Source of the DNA: Antitrichia curtipendula
Taxonomy: Eukaryota; Streptophyta; Bryopsida; Hypnales; Leucodontaceae
Length of the DNA: 64,000 bases
Direction of reading: 5' to 3'
Assembly (NCBI GenBank): GCA_951230915.1
Contig: OX579638.1
Location: 29,902,696-29,966,695 of the forward strand
This document shows, one piece after another, positions 1 through 12,448 of the stretch. The notes beneath the pieces were generated by a model that worked only from the letters and a program-made list of their open reading frames with translations, made no database searches and had not been told where the DNA came from. How positions within the stretch are numbered: the first letter of the stretch is position 1; every line of letters begins with the position of its first letter. The position numbers were made by a program, and so were the translations under genes.

Positions 1-2300
1 CAATTTCCTCTCAATATCTAATATTTCTAAAGAAATCATATTTGCCATATTCTTTTCATATCAATTGCCATGTGCCACTCTTTTCTTGTATATTAATTCA
101 AATTCTTGAATCCAAACCAATTTATATTTTCTTTCAAATAAATATATGGATTCTTTTATATCTTTTATTATTTAATAAAATAAAATCCATTGAATATTTT
201 TTCTCTACCTATTGATTTTTGTTATTATTACAAAATTTATTTATTTTCCATTGTTTACTTTCAAACTAAATTTTTTTCTTTTCACCATTTTCACCCATTT
301 GAATTGTACTTATTAATTAGATGGTTCTTCCTTAACATTGATGGTGACTGCTTGCCTTTCATTTTCTTTGGTCAAAGTCCCTTTTTCTACAACTGTCTTG
401 TGCTTGTAGGCAAAACTCTATGCACATTGTTTAGTGGTAATTTAGACACAAGGTGGTTTTCATAAGTGCTACTTTCAATATATTTGACATGTATAAATGG
501 ATGCGTTTTGGAAAATTTGACAGATTTACTTGGCATATTTATAGAAGTGACAATGAATATTATTTTATTTGCATGCTAGAGTTCTATTTTCAAATTATAA
601 AATACAACTCAAATATTTGGCTCATGTTCTATTGTATTCAATCAAAAGCCTAAGAACAAAGACACCATAATACTGAAAATGACAATTATAAAATATATGA
701 TAATTATGCTCTCTATATCCAATTCTTGATTGCCACTTCTACAAAATGGGGTCTCCCTTTATATTATATGATCATGTTGGTTTAGTAATCCAAGACACAT
801 AATGTTTAGACTAGCTCATTCAAACTTGGTAGGATGGGTGAGTGTAGATCCACTTCATCTCAAGGAGGATCATCTGAAGCTTATTTCTCTAATTTCTCAA
901 AATATGTGGTAAAGAAAGTTATGACAATTACCTTCAAGGAAACTATTGTAAACATTCTACACTCTAATCTACAGTTTCCTATGACAACCATAATATCTTT
1001 AGATTCATACTAGGATTTTCTTTAAATACATATCTAATGGCCCTAAACTTGTTGAAAAGAGTGTGTAGAAACAATAAATATTCCATTGAAACTAGTAGCA
1101 TTGCTATCAAATACTCCACATACATAGTTTTTTAGAAAGAAAGCATAAAAGCAACCAACCTTTCTCTATTAACTTCAACATCCTCTAAATTTATCTTTCT
1201 AAATCCCTATTAGAAGGACTTCTTAGACTCACCACTCTCCATTATTAAATTTTATATATGTTCACAACATAGAGTCCATCCTTTAACAAAGATATGTAGT
1301 CTTAGTGTCAGTATTCAATTCTTTAGAGAATTGTGGTGGGATCCAAGATGAACAAACTTTTAATTTTATGCCAATTTTAAAAATTGAATAGAGCCACTTC
1401 TTTCTCTACCCTATTGAAAGCGAGGTTCTTGCAATGTACAATAAATAAGGTTCAACAAGAATAGGCAATTTGCATTTGGTAGTTATGTACTATGTAGAAA
1501 CCAATTTTTTATATTAGCGTTATATGTTGAAAAATTCATCAAATTAAGAATTATAAAGTAAATGGGAAAGAGTTATTATAGGACTTTTATATGTAGTCTT
1601 TTGGAAAATTGCATATTTTGATCTATACCATGAAAGGTTATTTATATTTGTTACTACAAAGAGTAGCATGCTTATTTTTTTTTATTAAAAGTGGTTGAGA
1701 TTGACAAATATAGATGGGCAACATATTGGAATGATTTGAACCCTTACATAAATTTTGAAGGCTTAAACTCTTCTATATATTAAGCTAAAACTCAATATAA
1801 ACATCCCATCAATCTAATTTCAAGATATAATGCATTTGTTTATTATTATTGTTTTTAAAATACAAGAAGTTAGATTCTTAGAGCGTGTTGTCAACCAAAT
1901 AGTATTACCCAATGACTGGGGAGTATCGGCAGTTAGTAACAAGCTAGCCAAAACATTTTGAAGATTTCCGAATGACCTTAAAATGTTTAGAATGAGGTTC
2001 CGAATGAAAAAAGAGGATTTTCGGAAACGGGCCGGGTAATAAAATTAAATCTCGGCATTTCGGCCGTCCACTCATAGAATATATAGGAAAACTACCGATT
2101 TAGAAGCCTTTTTGCCGGCGGGCAACCAATTGGATTTAGCATCTCTAGGAAATTTTTGTTAATATGTAAAAAAAAATAGTGTATACAAAATTACAATTAT
2201 ACATTAAATGATTGAGTTATTTCTGGAGAAGTGTTACTTACCAGCAAATCCCCAATGAATCCAGTTAGAGTTTTAGATTTTAGACAATCAAGCCTTTAGG
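1..2300. other. AT-rich intergenic DNA, no gene seen
   Basis: The stretch is strongly AT-rich, with many stops in all frames. The two short open frames at 190-465 and 453-653 are low-complexity and rich in Phe, Tyr and Ile, as expected of AT-rich chance frames. No splice-supported exon, tRNA or transposon terminus was recognised. It may be old repeat DNA. Confidence 0.6.
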
Positions 2301-3114
2301 GTTTTACCGTTGAGTTGTGACAAACTGAATTACTGACGTCTTGAAGTCTGGGTTTAGGGGCCGGTGATTGGCCCTGCCCTGCATTGCCATCTTAGCCGTG
2401 TAATGTGCATTAGGGTTTGAAGTGGGGTTTGGACTTTGGAGTTTCCTGAATTTGCAGCCTGCACTTCCCTTGTCTTCCAGACTCCCTTGTTTCAATTATG
2501 GGCGTTGAGGGTGCTTCCTATTTTGCTAGTGATCAACTTGTTGAGCTTTGAATCAACTTTTGAATCAGCTTCCAAGTTTCGAACTCCGACTATTCCAAGT
2601 TTGTTGATTAAGGTAGACAAGCCTATTACCACCCTGATTTGCGATCTGACTATGTTGGAGTCAACTTCAATGGGGGCACCTATTTTTCAAAGGTGTATGC
2701 ATGTTTCACGAATCAAACCCAAGTGGAATTATAATTTTCTGATGAAAATTGAAATTTCTATGAATTTTTGAAGTTGACTGCCCTGAAATTACAAATCCGC
2801 CCATGGATTAATTTATAAAAGTCAGATCAACAACCCATTACCGCCATAGATTGTATCTATGAGTACTTGGATATCCACCAATCAATGGTAGACACGTTAC
2901 CCAAGCTGAATTAATGAGCTGATTTTGCCAGAAAAATAGATGGACTTAGATGAGTTTCAGGGTGGTAATGGGGCCAAAAGTCAGATGTCGGAAATAGGAA
3001 GCTGACGGGAATAGGCTGGTTTACCTTATCACGTGGGCGTTGAGGACTTGAAGGTGCTTGTTTGATTGTGGGCGCTCGTTGAGGGTGCTTGTTTGATCCA
3101 TGTTGGGGCGTTGG

Positions 3115-3886
3115 ATTTCTCGGACATTGTTTGATCGTTAGTGAAGCAACTTCCAGTCTACGGTTGGTCTTTGGTTGGTTTTCAGCTTCATATCTTCCAA
3201 AATCAGGTTTGCTTCCTTACCCTCACCTCATTGCTTTTGTCTGCTTATTCACTTCTTGGTGTGTGCATGACTTGTGTCCAAAGTCTGGTACATGTTACCA
3301 AATGGACACCACTTGACTGCAAAGACCCTCGATCATATTGAATTTGAATTTGCTGAATTGCTGAAGTTGCTGCTCATTTATTTCCTGGTGTGTGCATGAC
3401 TTGTGTCCAAAGTCTATTACCTATTACCAGATGGACACCACTTGACTGCAGAGACCCTCGATCATATTGAATTTGAATTCGCTGAATTTGTTGAATTTAA
3501 GTACTCTCGGACTGAAAAACAGTGACTTTGTTTCTCACCAGAAATGCTTATTGGTTGATTGGAAACAACTTTACATTTCAAAGAATTACTAGCTTGATTC
3601 AAAGTTTGAAAATGGTGTGTCTGCATGTCTCAGGTGCAACAAAAGATGGGGCAAGTGAATACTATTTGATCCAATGCTAAAGAGTTTATTCCTAGACCAG
3701 CATTGGGTTGGGTTGTCCGGACATTGTTCGATCATCGGTGAATCAGGTTCCCGTCTTTGGTTGGTTTTAGCTACAAGCTTCTAGTCTTCCACTACGCGCT
3801 TCAAAATTAGGTTCGTTTCCTTATACTCACCTCATTGTTTTGGTCTGCTGATTCTACTTATTTACTTCCTGGTCTGTGCATACTCC
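3115..3886. repeat. Duplicated non-coding modules upstream of hAT remnant
   Basis: Two repeat relationships can be read directly. A module of about 130 bp containing GTGTGCATGACTTGTGTCC occurs in tandem at about 3256-3385 and 3387-3490. Both copies run on through the same ACCACTTGACTGCA and CCTCGATCATATTGAATTTG strings. A second module, starting near CGGACATTGTTTGATC and ending near a polypyrimidine CCTCACCTCATTG string, occurs at about 3118-3270 and again, diverged, at 3718-3886. No coding frame follows the repeats. They sit just upstream of the decayed hAT transposase, so they could be its subterminal region, but no element boundary was found. Confidence 0.6.
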
Positions 3887-4075
3887 TAGATCAACAATGA
3901 ACCTCAGTTTTCAAGTAGTCCAGGTTAGGAATTTTTAATTCAGAAGTCAACAATCGTACCAAAAGAATAAATAATGCAACTGTGCACATTGTTTTGCCTC
4001 TTATGCTCTGAAATTGTAATTGTTGCTTATTGTTGCTTGCTGCTGCAATGTTTCTTACTATCGCAAGTTCCTACA

Positions 4076-6259
4076 ATGGCAAAAAGGTAGAAATCACTCC
4101 GTGACCACTACTTTGCAAGGTCACAAGATCCCAATTTTGTAGATCTGTCCTCCTCGGGTAGTGAGGGCTCTAGATCAACCAACAGTCCAATGCTTGCTAT
4201 GAATCACTCCCCCCCTTCCCAAGCAGAACTTGCATAGGCTCTGTGGAAAGAATTGTGGGCTGTTCAATTTCAATGGCTGGAATTCTGTGCCGAGTTAGGC
4301 AAAATCTTCTGCAAGGTCTGTAGAGAGAAGGGGGGTCACTCCGTGTATGCAAAGGAAGGTTCTACAAATTTCAAAGTTAGTACATTTGTGGACCACATTC
4401 GATCCAATGAACACAAACAACTCTCCTAGGCAACTACTAGTAGGGAGAAAACCATGAGGAAGGAGATCTTGACCAGCCAACGCACTTGTGATGAAGCAAT
4501 GCAAACTCTCTTCCAAGCAGTGTACTTTATTGGAAAGCAATCTCTACCCTAAGCTAAAAAATTCCCTGCATTGTGTAAATTGCTTTTGTTTGTGAAAGCT
4601 CCTATCACTACTAACATGTACTAGGACGAAAAATCTTGTAGCGATCTTGTTTGGTGCATTTTAGTAGTGCTCCAGAAGAAGATAATCTGTCGAGTCCGAA
4701 ACTCTCCATTTTTTGGAATTATGATTAACGAATTGACTGACATAAATATTATTGGCCATCTTGTAGTTTTTGCCACAATTATTGAGGAAGGCTTGCATGT
4801 GATGTTGTTTTTAGGTCTACTGCACATAGAGGGCGGCAAGAAGGATTTTGCCACTATCTTTGCCACTGTCATGTCTAATCTATGCAGTTGGAGGTTGGAT
4901 TTGAAGAAATGGGTGGCATTTGGAAGTGATGGAGCCAACACAATGGTTGGCAAAAAGAGTGGTGTCGTCACAAGAATTTGAAATGAGGTTAATCTGTTCC
5001 TCCTTTCTTGTCATTGTGTGGCTCATTGGACACACTTTGCAGCCCTAGATGCCGGAAAAGCTCTTGACTGTAAGGTGTTGTCTGAGGATGTTGATTCTTT
5101 GTTAAATTCTATATCGTCTTTCTTCAACCAGTCTAGCAAGAAGAAACACTCCCTATCAGTCTTGTAGGAGGAGCTATTTGATGCCAAAAAGTCCATGAAA
5201 AGGTATCACAAAATCCGTTGGCTTAGCAGATGGCAATCGATCACTACCCTTTGTGATTCTCTTGAACCGGTGCTCTTGTTTTTCAAAGATGTGGATGAAA
5301 AGGATTCAGTTCAAGCCAAGGCTATCTTGCAAAAAGTTGGGTCAATTCAAGTTTATTTACATATTATATTTCCTAGTTGACATTTTGCATTCCTTGGCCA
5401 TACTTTCTAAAGTGTTTCAAAGTAAATTCATTGATGTCACCACCGTGGGTAGTATAATCCACACTAAGATTGTTCAAATCCATATGCTTTTTATAGTGGA
5501 GAATTGTGACTTGAATGCAGCTACTTTCAATGATGACACAAGTTATCATATCCTATCAGACTATGGTCCTAATGATGGTTACTTGAAGAAGCTGCAGTCA
5601 GAGGTAAGTGGCAATATGTTCCATAGTTTTGAGATGCAACGTTCCAAGCTTGGTATAGACCTTGAAGAGGCACTGGCATTCTAGAGATCTTTTGCGGAGG
5701 CTGTTTGCACAGGTTTGGACACATGCTTCAAAGGTAACGATATTATTTTATGTTTTAAAATTCTCAACCCTACTAACATGCCCTCGAAGCAAGTGAGCTT
5801 GCAGAACCAGTGTATTGCTGAATTGCAAACTCTTTTGGACCATTCGGAGTAGACTAGTCGCATGCAGGTTTTTCTCTCCCTCCTCTTGTAAATGCTGCAG
5901 CGTGTAAGCAAGAATTTGTGGCATTGAAGCTGCAATGTACCACAGAATGGAGGGACAAAAATTTTAGGGACTTATGGGATATGATAACGTGGAATCATGC
6001 CTTGCAAATACGCTATTCTAACCTCCTTGTTCTCTCTGAGCTAGCTCGTGTGTAATGTGTTTCTACAACAACTTGTGAATGTACTTTTAGTGTGCAGAAT
6101 TTGATCAAGACACGAGTTAGGAATAGGTTGGGTAGTAAGAACTTAAAGGCAATGCTTAGAATTGCCCTAGAAGGCCTAGATGAGCATGTAGGTGACATTG
6201 TATGTGATGCTATTTATCTTTGGAAGAATGATAGCAAATATAGGTTCTTGTTTTGCTAA
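4076..6259 (+). pseudogene. Decayed hAT-type transposase (BED/TTF zinc finger, dimerisation domain)
   Basis: One frame from the ATG at 4076 stays in register for about 1.3 kb while crossing stops at 4088, 4235, 4427, 4550, 4622, 4979 and 5165. The frame shifts near 5350-5380 and again near 5870-5890. In order the translation shows a zinc-finger-like C-K-V-C ... H-I-R-S-N-E-H module (about 4300-4420) and a transposase core with the WVAFGSDGANTMVG string (about 4910-4955). Next comes a downstream K-x-x-x-x-R-W-L-S-R-W block. The C-terminal hAT dimerisation motif, C-E-C-T-F-S-x-Q-N-L-I-K-T-R-x-R-N-R-L, lies at about 6080-6130. This order matches the plant/animal hAT-derived ZNF862-like group. 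It cannot encode a working enzyme. Five stops are TAG, one TAA and one TGA, all one C-to-T step from CAG, CAA or CGA. No terminal inverted repeats or target duplication were identified. Confidence 0.85.
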
Positions 6260-6957
6260 TCCTACTTCTTATTTGAATGCTCCAAACACTACAAGAGAAA
6301 GGGGTGTTTTAAGTATAGTCCTAGAGATAAGATTTTAAGTAATGACCTTTATAGGAGACTTTTAATAAGAATTTATTTGAAACACGTGTTTTTTTAGTAA
6401 AATTAGAAGAGAGATGAAGGCCTAACTTTTTGTTGATTCTTGTTGGAAATTTAGAAAGGATTCTAAATTTCCTTCTTATACATATTTTGAACATCATGTG
6501 AATAAATTATAAATTTTCAAAGTACTGAAAATAGTTGTACTATAAAAACTACCCTTGGCTCTCATGAGTAGATGAGTAGAGGCTGCCGAGAATCTCGGTT
6601 ATGAAAGGGGTTACAATTAGGTGCAATTACATTAGATGATAGGGAACTCGCATGAGAAGTCGAAAATTTGGAGGGTTCACTGCAAATCACTTCCCGAAAA
6701 TTTGAAGATGACGCTGATGGTTTTCTTCCGACCTTTTTCATCCCAAATATGCTGGGCCACTGTATTCTCGATGCTCGCAGGACTCTTCGATCCCAGATCA
6801 CAAGCATACTGACGTGGATGCTGATTCTTGCCCATCGAGACTGCGTTGCCCCCATTTCCTGAATCGAGAATCCTCTTCTCCATTGGATCATTTCTTTTCG
6901 AAACCGAAGTCACAGATGCAGAAATAGTTTGGAATTTGTTTGAGGAGTTTCGCAGCG
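6260..6957. promoter_or_regulatory. Upstream region of the NSUN6-like gene
   Basis: No gene is seen here. The 3' part (about 6560-6957) is more GC-rich and has several overlapping open frames on both strands, which is typical of a promoter or 5' UTR region. No TATA element or start site could be fixed. Confidence 0.35.
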
Positions 6958-9900
6958 ATGCAGGAGGCCGAGGAGGGGCTGTCACCAGAGCCCGTCTTCG
7001 TCGTGGACTGCCATGCTTCCTACCAGCCCAGACTGGTGTGGAACCCGCGACTGCACCAGTATCTCAGTCAAGCGTATGGACACTCACATTTCGCCCGCAT
7101 TTCCGACGCTCTCACGTAAGTTTGCTGCACTGGCCAGGAATCCTGGTGTCAACCACAGAATTCGGAGGAACGGGTTTCTTGGTTGAATTTGGAAGAGCAG
7201 TTTGCTTCAAGTGGTAGGGGTGTGATGGTATATATCGTGTGAAGTCAATGGGCCCTCGGTGTACAATGCTGCATTAGTGTCTGGGATTCGATAGAGGCTT
7301 CAAGATTTAGGGTTTAGGGTTTATGCACAATGCCACCAACCTGCTTAATGTGTTCCGCTATATAAACCGACCGCTATCTTGAACTGCGTTGCGTTGTATT
7401 AGTCCCTGGCATTCGACAGACGCTTCAAGGTTTTAGGGTTTAGGGTTTAGGGTTTATGCTCAATGCCACCAACTTGCTTTAGGTGTTCCGCCGTACAAAC
7501 TACGCTATCTTTACCTGCATTGCAAGCCTGTAATTCACGTCTTCTTCAGCCCTGAATTGGGCTTCCGTAGATGCTGCTCCTCATCTCAGGGTTTAAGGTC
7601 GAATTTTGTTCTTAAGCTATTGAAACACCACACCTGTACTGTGAAATGGTCCGAACTGATTGTGTTCTCAATTCTGTCGTTTCCAATTCTGAGGCTTCAG
7701 CTCTTTTTTTCATGGACGTAGCACTCACTTGATAAATTCTCGTGTTAGCAGTCGACCTTCAATTTACTCATGTGTCCGAGTGAACACTCTCCAAACGACT
7801 ACCGAGGAGGTTATCAAGCAGCTCAGTCACTATGTGTTACAACAGCAGGTTGGTAATAATCAGATCCTGATGTCCAGCGACGCTGATGCTGGTCTCTCTA
7901 CCGGGGCATCAGACAGGAATTGTGTTACATCGACACCGGAACTGGAGAATGGACTCGACACTTGTGGTGTGTGCTTCCAGCACGATGTCTTGGACAACGT
8001 GGTTATGGTCAAAGGAAGAGGTCCCTGTTCCATCAACTACGAAGCTGCCCGTGGGGAGGGAGGGGTGCTGCGGGAGGTGGTCGTGAGCCGAAAATGCGCC
8101 GAAGCTGTCCTTCGTGGCGCTCATGTATGTGGAACCAAGAGTACCTTGAGTTGGCAATTCGTTGCCGTTGATCGTATACCAGAAAGGATCTGATTGAATG
8201 GTGCATTATATGCTTTTTCAAAAACAGGTTGCAGTAGATTTTGAACTCTTTTGATGAATCTAATACTGAGTGTTCCCCCTCTGTTGTGAAGGTATTTGTA
8301 CCCGGGGTTTTGGCGTGTAGCGGTCGTATTGAGAAGGATGAACTTGTGGCTGTGTCTGTGGCCATGGAAAGGCCAGATGGAGAAGGGATCTGGTTTGTGG
8401 GGGTTACCCGAGGCACCACGCTTTCGTCTGAGCACGCTAAGTCACGTGAGATTGTTGTCTTGACCATAGCCCACCTCATTTGTCATTTTGATTTAGACGG
8501 TTGTCCTTTAGTGGTGGAGTAAACAGTAATTGCATGTGTGCGAATACAATACTGGTGTATTGGAATAATCGAGATCATGTACGAGGGAATTTTGCTCATA
8601 TGTTTTTTAGCATTATTTTGCTTCGAGGCCACATTGTCATGATCAGTTATGCTGGTGTTTGCAGAATTCACGGATGAAGAACGAAGTGGTTGGTTCATTG
8701 GAATCGGTCGAGCCATGATGACGAGAGCAAATGTTTTCAGAGAAACTAAGGGTGTAGCAGTTGAGATGGTCAATAGAGTATATGATCTTCCGCCATTTTC
8801 TGGTACATTTCAATGTCCCATACCCTTGATCTCTGGTGTTGTTTCATCTTATTGAAATGTGTTGGAATTGGGTCCATGTTCTCTTGTTCAACAAATGTAT
8901 TTTCTCCAATTGTTTTACGGTTTGAAATTTGTTCCTCGCAGGTTTGCTCAATGGTGAAATTTTTCTTCAAAATCTTCCAAGTGTTGTTGCTGCTCACGTT
9001 CTTGGTTTGTCCTCTTTTCCAACTTGAAGTGATAACAGAGTTTGGTCTCTCCAAATGGAATTCCGGGTCCTCTTTCGTTATCTTCCATGTTTTAGTATCA
9101 AAACCATCTTTGTGCATTTGCAGATCCTCAGCCAGGGGAACGTATCCTGGACATGTGCGCTGCGCCAGGCGGAAAGACAACCGGAATTGCTACACTCATG
9201 AGGGACAAGGGCGAGGTTATTGCACTTGATCGATCACATAATAAGGTACGTGTGTGAGACCTGTCACCTTTGATGTGGTGAACCATGAAATATGGTGTCT
9301 TGATACGTCGATGCTGCCAACTTGCCAGCTTTGGTCCTTGAATCTTCTAGCCTCGGTTGAGGTTGGGACACATATCTAGTCTGTTTATCTCAATTAATAA
9401 CTGTGATGAATAACTACTTGGGTATGAACTACTGAGTTCAGGTATTAGATATTGTCCGCTTGGCAGAGGAAATGAAGCTAAGTTGCATTCAAGCAATCAA
9501 AATGGACGCTCTAAAGTCTGTACGAGTGGAAAATACTCAGCATCAGGTTAGCCAAGGCGAACCTCTTGGTGAAGGCCGAGCAAGCAGCCAATCTGGAACT
9601 GAAGAGGCAGGCGTTGTCACAGATTCGATTTCAGATGAAATTGGAAATGTAAACCAAAAATGTTCAAAGAAGTATTTGCTCGAGGGTGAGTACTGGGTGA
9701 AGTCTTTTCACCTCTTTTCTGTTTGGGAGATTGTAGGCTCCATTATGGCGTTTGTGAGAGTTTCAGGTGAATGTGTTGTTGCTTTGATGACAAAGCATCT
9801 GTTGTATTGTAACAGCACTTGTGTGTATGGCTTTGTGTATGAGGTCTACATTATTTTGAGTCATTCCTCCACTACTGGCTTGCAGATTCCTATGTCCTTG

Positions 9901-11585
9901 ATCAAGTCCATGGCTCTAATAGTTACTGTGTGTGTTCTTCACGTTCAGAATCTGCGCAAGAATTGGCTGAAGAAGTTGGTGGCCCCAAATGCGGAGTGGT
10001 CCCACTCGTTCCATACAACACAGAAAGTACATCAACTAAGAAATTCAAAGATAGCGGTGCTTATGCAAGCAGGAAAGCTGCTCGAAAAGAGGCACGGAAG
10101 CTGAAAACCGGACTGAAAAAGGCTGCTGAACAGGACACTCCGTACAAAAAGGGGTTTGCTCCTCAAAGCTTTGATCGGGTTCTCTTGGATGCACCTTGCT
10201 CAGCTCTGGGCTTAAGACCCCGTTTATTCGCTGGACAAGTGAGTCTTTAATTGAAAAGCAATTCGATGCTTGTGATTTACTTCCTTGGACCGTGAGTTAA
10301 CATTAGCATTTGATATCGTCTTGTTCTTGTACAGGAGACTTTAGATAGTCTACGGCAGCATGCAAATTATCAACGAAGATTACTTGATCAGGCAGTACAG
10401 TTGGTCCGGTCAAACGGAACTCTTGTCTATTCCACGTAAGTATTCTCTGCTTGTGGGCTTTACAACTTGGTGTGTCAATTTTTTTGCGATTCCAGGAAAC
10501 AAATCGCACCCAAAGTTATCATTTATCCCTAAGTGCCCCTTTGGCCCAAAGTGGTCGCTGCCATCTCCGTAGGAGTTGAAATAAATCATTCAGGAAGCGT
10601 CAAGAAGTACCAACAGAACACAGAAATTTAACCTTGCATTAGGAGGTGTCAGAGTGCGCAACTTCCGTCCCGCTCTGAGAGGTGATTCTCAAACGAGACT
10701 TCAAGATTTGTGAGGGCTTTTACTCTCTGATGAGAATCTGGGGTTTAGAATCACGACGGGCTAAAAATGGAAAGGAGGAAGAGAATCTCGCTGTTGAAGT
10801 TGCGCATTCTGGCACCCCCATTTTTTAATGATACAAATATTGGGAAGTTACTATAATCGTCTATTAGATTCTAAAGTGGATTTTCTACTTTGGGGTTAAT
10901 CAAGAAGTTTGAGGCTTTATATGTGATTCACTTGATACGGTACGTAATACTTCCATGTGACATCATGGTTCTGTGGGCAGGTGTACCTTGAATCCTGGAG
11001 AAAATGAGGGTGTAGTTCGATACGCCCTGGACACGTACCCATTCTTGTCTCTTTCCCCTCAGGTATGCTTCCATCTGGCCATTAGCAAAGACTTCATCCG
11101 AAGAAATCTCCTTGTGGACGCTGACTGTCACGAAGCCCACTGGGTGTTCTTATTAGTAGTTACTACACCAACTTAGTTCAAACGCACATTTTACTTGTTT
11201 CATTTGGACCACTTTTGTACAAAATCGCCAGTAGATTTCTGCTTGATAAGTAGATGGTGCATCGAATTACAGCATCCGAAAATTGGAGGGCCTGGTCTGG
11301 TCGGTGGAGATGACATATTTGACGGCGCAACTTACAGGTGACGTTCCACTTTATTGACTTATATTCGGTGTTACATTGATCAAATATACATTGGCAGAGC
11401 TATTTAGCAGTTTTTTTAAGGTTGAGGTGGGTATTTGCCCGCGCCTAAGTCTGTTCTTGTTGACACTGCCCAACAGGCCATGGCTTCGGAAAGGAGAAGA
11501 GCACTTGGTTCAACGATTCGACCCTGTAGGCCCTAGAGACACCATTGGTTTCTTCATCGCGAAATTTTCTGTTGCTCCTCATTGA
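6958..11585 (+). CDS. NSUN6-like: NSUN6-like tRNA/RNA (cytosine-5) methyltransferase with PUA domain
   Basis: Twelve exons close in frame into 653 codons plus stop: 6958-7115, 7752-8124, 8292-8445, 8665-8802, 8942-9004, 9124-9245, 9442-9685, 9886-10238, 10335-10435, 10981-11062, 11273-11337, 11477-11585. Every intron is GT-AG. The N-terminal half carries a PUA-like segment (about residues 137-250: VMVKGRGP ... FVPGVLACSGRIEKDE ... TRGTTLSS). It is followed by the Rossmann SAM-binding motif ILDMCAAPGGKT (about residues 303-314). Motif IV is DAPCSALG (Cys about 522) and motif VI is YSTCTLNPGENE (Cys about 570). In this family the motif VI Cys is the nucleophile and the motif IV Cys helps product release. 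The domain order, with PUA inserted before the catalytic core, is that of NSUN6 and its plant NOP2/Sun homologues, which methylate C5 of cytosine in tRNA or mRNA. Intron 1 holds a telomere-motif duplication and intron 9 holds a MITE. The gene appears intact. Confidence 0.93.
7273..7524. repeat. Tandem duplication with TTTAGGG runs in NSUN6 intron 1
   Basis: Two adjacent copies of about 125 bp (7273-7397 and 7398-7524) share ATTAGT, a TTCGA(T/C)AGA(G/C)GCTTCAAG string, two or three TTTAGGG units, CAATGCCACCAAC, and a GTGTTCCGC(T/C) block. The second copy has one extra TTTAGGG unit. The whole array lies inside the first intron of the NSUN6-like gene. Confidence 0.85.
10642..10819. mobile_element. 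MITE-like element with 24 bp inverted repeats in NSUN6 intron 9
   Basis: The left end GGAGGTGTCAGAGTGCGCAA and the right end (reverse complement GGGGGTGCCAGAATGCGCAA) are imperfect inverted repeats that both continue into CTTC. The element is about 178 bp long, has no coding capacity, and lies wholly within the intron between NSUN6 exons 9 and 10. Its ends resemble those of the element at 17530-17664. The target duplication is not clear. Confidence 0.65.
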
Positions 11586-12011
11586 GGTTGTAAATCATGA
11601 CCAAACATTAATTCATCATGAAGCAGGTACCCGAGTACTTCCTTTCATTGAATCTGCATGTCTTTCATTCTCTACTTAATGACTTCAGACTAAATGTCTA
11701 TCAGTGTAGACATAGTTTGGAATAATCCAATGGTGAGAGTAGTACCCTGCAAACTTCAGTTTTAGAGTAGACACATTTTGCAGGTTTTTACGTACCCTGA
11801 GATTTGAGCTGAAAATTGATTTAGCTCATTCACATACCGATAAGAAGCGTCGTCCACCAAGATGCTGCTCCATCTGTCTGGCAACAACAGTCTCAAACCC
11901 ATAGTGCAACAAAATTTATAAATAAAATAAAATAAAGTTGGAAGAGGTATATTAAATTAAGCAAAAAGCGCACGGTCATCTCTGGGGATACCGTTAAAGA
12001 CATCCGACAGA

Positions 12012-12095
12012 GGGGTGGTGGCGCAGTTGGCTAGCGCGTAGGTCTCATAGCTAAGAGAAATCCTGAGGTCGAGAGTTCGAGCCTCTCTCACCCCA
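12012..12095 (+). tRNA. trnM-CAU (nuclear, elongator): tRNA-Met (CAT), elongator, with 10 nt intron
   Basis: The 84 nt gene folds as a tRNA. The acceptor stem is GGGGTGG with TCACCCC, followed by discriminator A. The D arm is GCGC-AGTTGGCTA-GCGC and the T arm is GAGAG-TTCGAGC-CTCTC. The anticodon loop contains CAT and is interrupted after the base 3' of the anticodon by a 10 nt intron (GCTAAGAGAA). Plant nuclear elongator tRNA-Met genes typically carry an intron at this place. A box-A-like string (TGGCGCAGTTGG) and a box-B-like string (GAGTTCGAGCC) are internal. A T-run about 8 nt downstream (ATTTTTC) would stop RNA polymerase III. It delivers methionine to internal AUG codons. No CCA is encoded, as expected. 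Confidence 0.95.
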
Positions 12096-12448
12096 TCTTT
12101 ATTTTTCTGTTTCCCGAATTATGAATCTCAGTCCTACAGAATGTAATACGGAATCACATGCTATGTGACTCCTATACCGAAAGACCTATCCACAGCCCAC
12201 AGCCAATTAGTGATCTAAAAATAATTCTCCTACATCCGCTAAACTGAAAATGATGCAAACTTTTTGTCATCCATTTGTAGAACATCTAAAAAAAAGAAGA
12301 TTCTTCATTGAGAAGGTAAGCAGCATTTGTCTCATACATTAGCTCTTGTTTTGAAATCAGGATGCCTTGAGAGCCTATCACGGGTCACGGTCTGCTCCTA
12401 TAGCTATGACTTTTCAGTCAGGTTTGCGTGCTTGAAGTTGTGCTAACC

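Noticed and set aside
190..653. Two AT-rich frames at the window start
   Set aside because: Composition is dominated by Phe/Tyr/Ile codons expected from AT-rich DNA, with no start context, splice sites or domain.
6291..6310. CACTACAAGAGAAAGGGG as a possible CACTA terminus just after the hAT remnant
   Set aside because: It has no subterminal repeats nearby and no partner terminus; the match to CACTACAAGAAAA is partial and could be chance.
7886..8479. Several open frames on both strands inside the NSUN6 gene
   Set aside because: They are shadows of exon 2 and exon 3, whose in-frame translation matches the NSUN6 family.
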